From: Planctomycetaceae bacterium
Lineage (GTDB): Bacteria; Planctomycetota; Planctomycetia; Pirellulales; JAEUIK01
Reading direction: 5' to 3'
Length of the DNA: 7,148 nt
Assembly (NCBI GenBank): GCA_016793185.1
Contig: JAEUIK010000635.1
Coordinates: forward strand, 1 to 7,148
Part shown: positions 5,253 to 7,148 of the stretch, one piece after another
Position numbering within the stretch: position 1 is the first letter of the stretch
Layout: each line of letters starts with the position of its first letter
Program-made: the position numbers and the translations under genes
Notes under the pieces: generated by a model
Databases searched by the model: none
Seen by the model: the letters and a program-made list of their open reading frames with translations, nothing else
What the model was told of the DNA's origin: nothing

Positions 5253-6764
5253 ATGGCGGCTGTGCGAATTGGGCACGACCGGCGCCGCGTCGTGCGCGCG
5301 CTGGCCCTGACGGCGAGCGTGATCTTAGGAGTTCTCTTGTTGCCAGCGCCCGAGGGCTGGGCTGCCTCGCCCCCGTTGACCTTCACGCGAATCGCCACCG
5401 GCTTCGACGATCCAGTTTTCGCTGCGGCCGCTCCCGGCGATCCGAGCAGGCTCTTTGTCGTCGAGAAAACCGGCTCGATCCGCATCATCGAGAACGGCGC
5501 GGTGCTCGCCACTCCCTTCCTGAATATCAGCTCGATCGTCAAGAGCGACGGCAACGAACAGGGCTTGCTGGGGCTGGCCTTCGACCCCAACTATCAGATC
5601 AATCGCAAGTTTTACGTTAACTACATCGACCTCAACGGCAACACGAGCGTGGCGAGCTACCAGGCCTCGGCCACGGATCCACGCGTGGCCAATACCGCCC
5701 GCACGCCCATCCTGTCGATCGCGCAGCCGTACTCCAATCACAACGGCGGCTGGCTGGGGTTCGGTTCCGATAACTATCTGTATATCGCCAGCGGCGACGG
5801 CGGCGATGCCAACGACCCCGGCAATCGCGCCCAGAACCTCGACACGCTCTTGGGCAAGATGCTTCGCATCGACCCGAACGGCGCCGATGCGTTTCCCGCC
5901 GACGCCAACCGCAATTACGCGATTCCCGCCACGAATCCCTTCGTCAATCGCAGCGGAGCCGATGAGATCTGGGCCTACGGCCTGCGCAATCCCTGGCGCA
6001 ACAGTTTCGACGCGCAGACCGGCGCTCTCTACATCGCCGACGTCGGGCAAGGGGCGCGCGAAGAAATCAACTACCAGGGCCCCGCCTCTGCCGGCGGCGA
6101 GAATTACGGCTGGCGTGCCTGGGAGGGGACGCAAGCCACCGGGCTCTCCGGGCTGAATACCACCTCGCCCGCGACGTTTCCGATCCACGAGTACGCCCAC
6201 TCCAGCGGAAATATCTCGGTCACCGGCGGCTACGTCTACCGCGGCGACGAGATCGAAGGCCTCGCCGGAACGTATTTCTTCGGCGACTATGGGTCAGCCC
6301 GGATCTGGTCCTTCCGCTACGACGGAACCACCAAGTCCGAGTTCCAGCAGCGCAACGCGGAACTCGTCCCGGATGTCGGTACGCTGAACCGGATTTCCTC
6401 CTTCGGGCAAGGGGCCGCCGGCGAACTGTATGTCATCGACATCGATGGCGACATCTTCCGGATCGGCTCGCGGATCTACGGCGACGCCAATAACGACCGG
6501 CTGGTGGACGGCGCCGATTACACGATCTGGGCCGATCACTACCTGCAGTCCAACCAGGGATTCAACCTGGGAGACTTCAACCGCGACGGACTCGTCGATG
6601 GCGCCGACTACACGCTGTGGGCCGATCACTACCAGCCGGCGCTGGCCATCTGGGCCGTCCCCGAACCGGCGACTTGGATCCTGGCCACGACCGGACTAAC
6701 GGTCGGGAGTCTGCTCCGTGTACGGCGCGCGGGCAGGATGTTCGCACGCAGGCCTGTTCGCTAA
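5253..6764 (+). CDS. Secreted PQQ-type glucose/sorbosone dehydrogenase-like protein with dockerin-like module and PEP-CTERM tail
   Basis: A 503-residue exported protein. Residues 1-38 are a signal peptide: basic RIGHDRRRVVR, hydrophobic core about 15-31, likely cleavage near GWA-AS. Residues about 43-405 match the GSDH/SorB beta-propeller of PQQ-dependent aldose dehydrogenases and HHIP-like proteins: VVEKTGSIRIIENG (69-82), GLLGLAFDPNY (104-114), NHNGGWLGFG (162-171), YIASGDGGDANDPGN (177-191), AYGLRNPWR (241-249), and a propeller repeat with YFFGDYGSARIW (341-352). His163 aligns by motif with the catalytic His of soluble glucose dehydrogenase; Trp replaces the Arg that follows in classical enzymes, so oxidation of sugar is likely but unproven. 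Residues 408-460 hold two calcium loops of dockerin type (D411-N413-D415-D419-D422 and D441-N443-D445-D449-D452), each followed by ADYT-x-WADHY. VPEP (469-472), a hydrophobic stretch about 474-488 and a basic tail form a PEP-CTERM sorting signal. It is probably a single-gene unit. Confidence 0.88.
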   Translation: MAAVRIGHDRRRVVRALALTASVILGVLLLPAPEGWAASPPLTFTRIATGFDDPVFAAAAPGDPSRLFVVEKTGSIRIIENGAVLATPFLNISSIVKSDGNEQGLLGLAFDPNYQINRKFYVNYIDLNGNTSVASYQASATDPRVANTARTPILSIAQPYSNHNGGWLGFGSDNYLYIASGDGGDANDPGNRAQNLDTLLGKMLRIDPNGADAFPADANRNYAIPATNPFVNRSGADEIWAYGLRNPWRNSFDAQTGALYIADVGQGAREEINYQGPASAGGENYGWRAWEGTQATGLSGLNTTSPATFPIHEYAHSSGNISVTGGYVYRGDEIEGLAGTYFFGDYGSARIWSFRYDGTTKSEFQQRNAELVPDVGTLNRISSFGQGAAGELYVIDIDGDIFRIGSRIYGDANNDRLVDGADYTIWADHYLQSNQGFNLGDFNRDGLVDGADYTLWADHYQPALAIWAVPEPATWILATTGLTVGSLLRVRRAGRMFARRPVR

Positions 6765-6781
6765 CAGGGGGCGCGAGTCGC

Positions 6782-7148
6782 CTACTTGCCTAGCTCGTTC
6801 AATAGTTCCTGGGCGCCGTAGATCTTCTCGAGCGCCTCGGAGATGGCCGCCGAGTGGACCGAGACGCTGCGGGCGACCTGGTCGGTGTAGGCGTACGCCA
6901 GCACCAGCGATTGGATGTTGCCGTCGAAGATGATGCCCACGACCTCGCCGGCGCGATTCACAACCGGGCTGCCCGAGTTGCCGCCGATAATGTCAGCCGT
7001 GCTCACAAAATTAAAGGGCGTGTCGAGATTGATGTCTTTCTTGTGCGCCAGCCAGCTCTCGGGCAGTTTGAAAGGATAGACGTTTCCGTGTGCAGCGGCG
7101 TGCTCGTAGGCGCCACCCATCGTGGTCCAGGGGGGAATCCACTTGCCA
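6782..7148 (-). CDS. S46-family serine peptidase (DPP7/DPP11-like), C-terminal part, runs off right edge
   Basis: The last 122 codons or so of a minus-strand gene; its stop TAG is at 6784-6782. The frame stays open to the edge (upstream of the internal Met at 7120 it continues as GKWIPPWTT), so that Met is not the start. Features: PPWTTMGGAYEHAAAHGN, LDTPFNFVSTADIIGGNSGSPV with the catalytic Ser in GNSGSP, then GEVVGIIFDGNIQSL and a C-terminal helical stretch RSVSVHSAAISEALEKIY. These are the conserved closing motifs of S46 peptidases, chymotrypsin-fold exopeptidases that remove dipeptides from peptide N-termini in the periplasm or at the cell surface. The His and Asp of the triad and any signal peptide lie outside the window, as do residues that set P1 specificity (a Gly in DPP7, an Arg in DPP11), so the subtype cannot be named. 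It converges with the dehydrogenase gene, with 17 bases between stops and no room for a separate terminator. Confidence 0.9.
   Translation of the reverse strand, partial: GKWIPPWTTMGGAYEHAAAHGNVYPFKLPESWLAHKKDINLDTPFNFVSTADIIGGNSGSPVVNRAGEVVGIIFDGNIQSLVLAYAYTDQVARSVSVHSAAISEALEKIYGAQELLNELGK

Noticed and set aside
6782..7120. Complete 112-aa gene starting at the Met at 7120
   Set aside because: The frame continues upstream to the edge with S46-type sequence (GKWIPPWTT), so this is the C-terminal part of a larger peptidase.

Overview
The window looks like chromosomal DNA of a planctomycete, probably from the Pirellulales. The reasons are high GC content, a secreted protein that combines a dockerin-like calcium-loop pair with a PEP-CTERM tail, an S46-family peptidase, and dispersed palindromic intergenic repeats. 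The assignment rests on protein style only; there is no marker gene.

Left edge (1-191, minus strand). The first 60 bases, read in reverse, encode the first 20 residues of an IS110-family (DEDD) transposase with a strong Shine-Dalgarno. The gene runs off the left end. The non-coding stretch behind it (61 to about 191) has the position and size of an IS110 left end. In other IS110 elements this end encodes the bridge RNA. It contains a perfect 12-bp inverted repeat that would bury the transposase ribosome binding site, and a second hairpin. Immediately next to it (192-506) are two tandem 160-bp-period copies of a REP/BIME-like palindromic repeat. IS110 elements are known to insert in such repeats.

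Centre (661-5003, plus strand). A compact three-gene operon encodes a MacB/LolD-type ABC efflux or envelope-export system: the ATPase (252 aa), an FtsX-type permease with two FtsX modules (787 aa) and a HlyD-type periplasmic adaptor (402 aa from the preferred GTG start). The gaps are 4 and 7 bases, so the genes are probably cotranscribed. No outer-membrane factor is encoded here, and the substrate cannot be read from sequence.

Right (5253-6764, plus strand). A secreted PQQ-type glucose/sorbosone dehydrogenase-like beta-propeller (503 aa) follows, carrying the dockerin-like module and PEP-CTERM signal. It converges, with 17 bases between stops, on the C-terminal part of an S46 serine peptidase (6782-7148, minus strand) that contains the catalytic-serine motif GGNSGSP and runs off the right edge.

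The most interesting part is the left edge: the IS110 end, its candidate structured RNA and its position against REP-like palindromes. The rest is recognisable planctomycete gene content.
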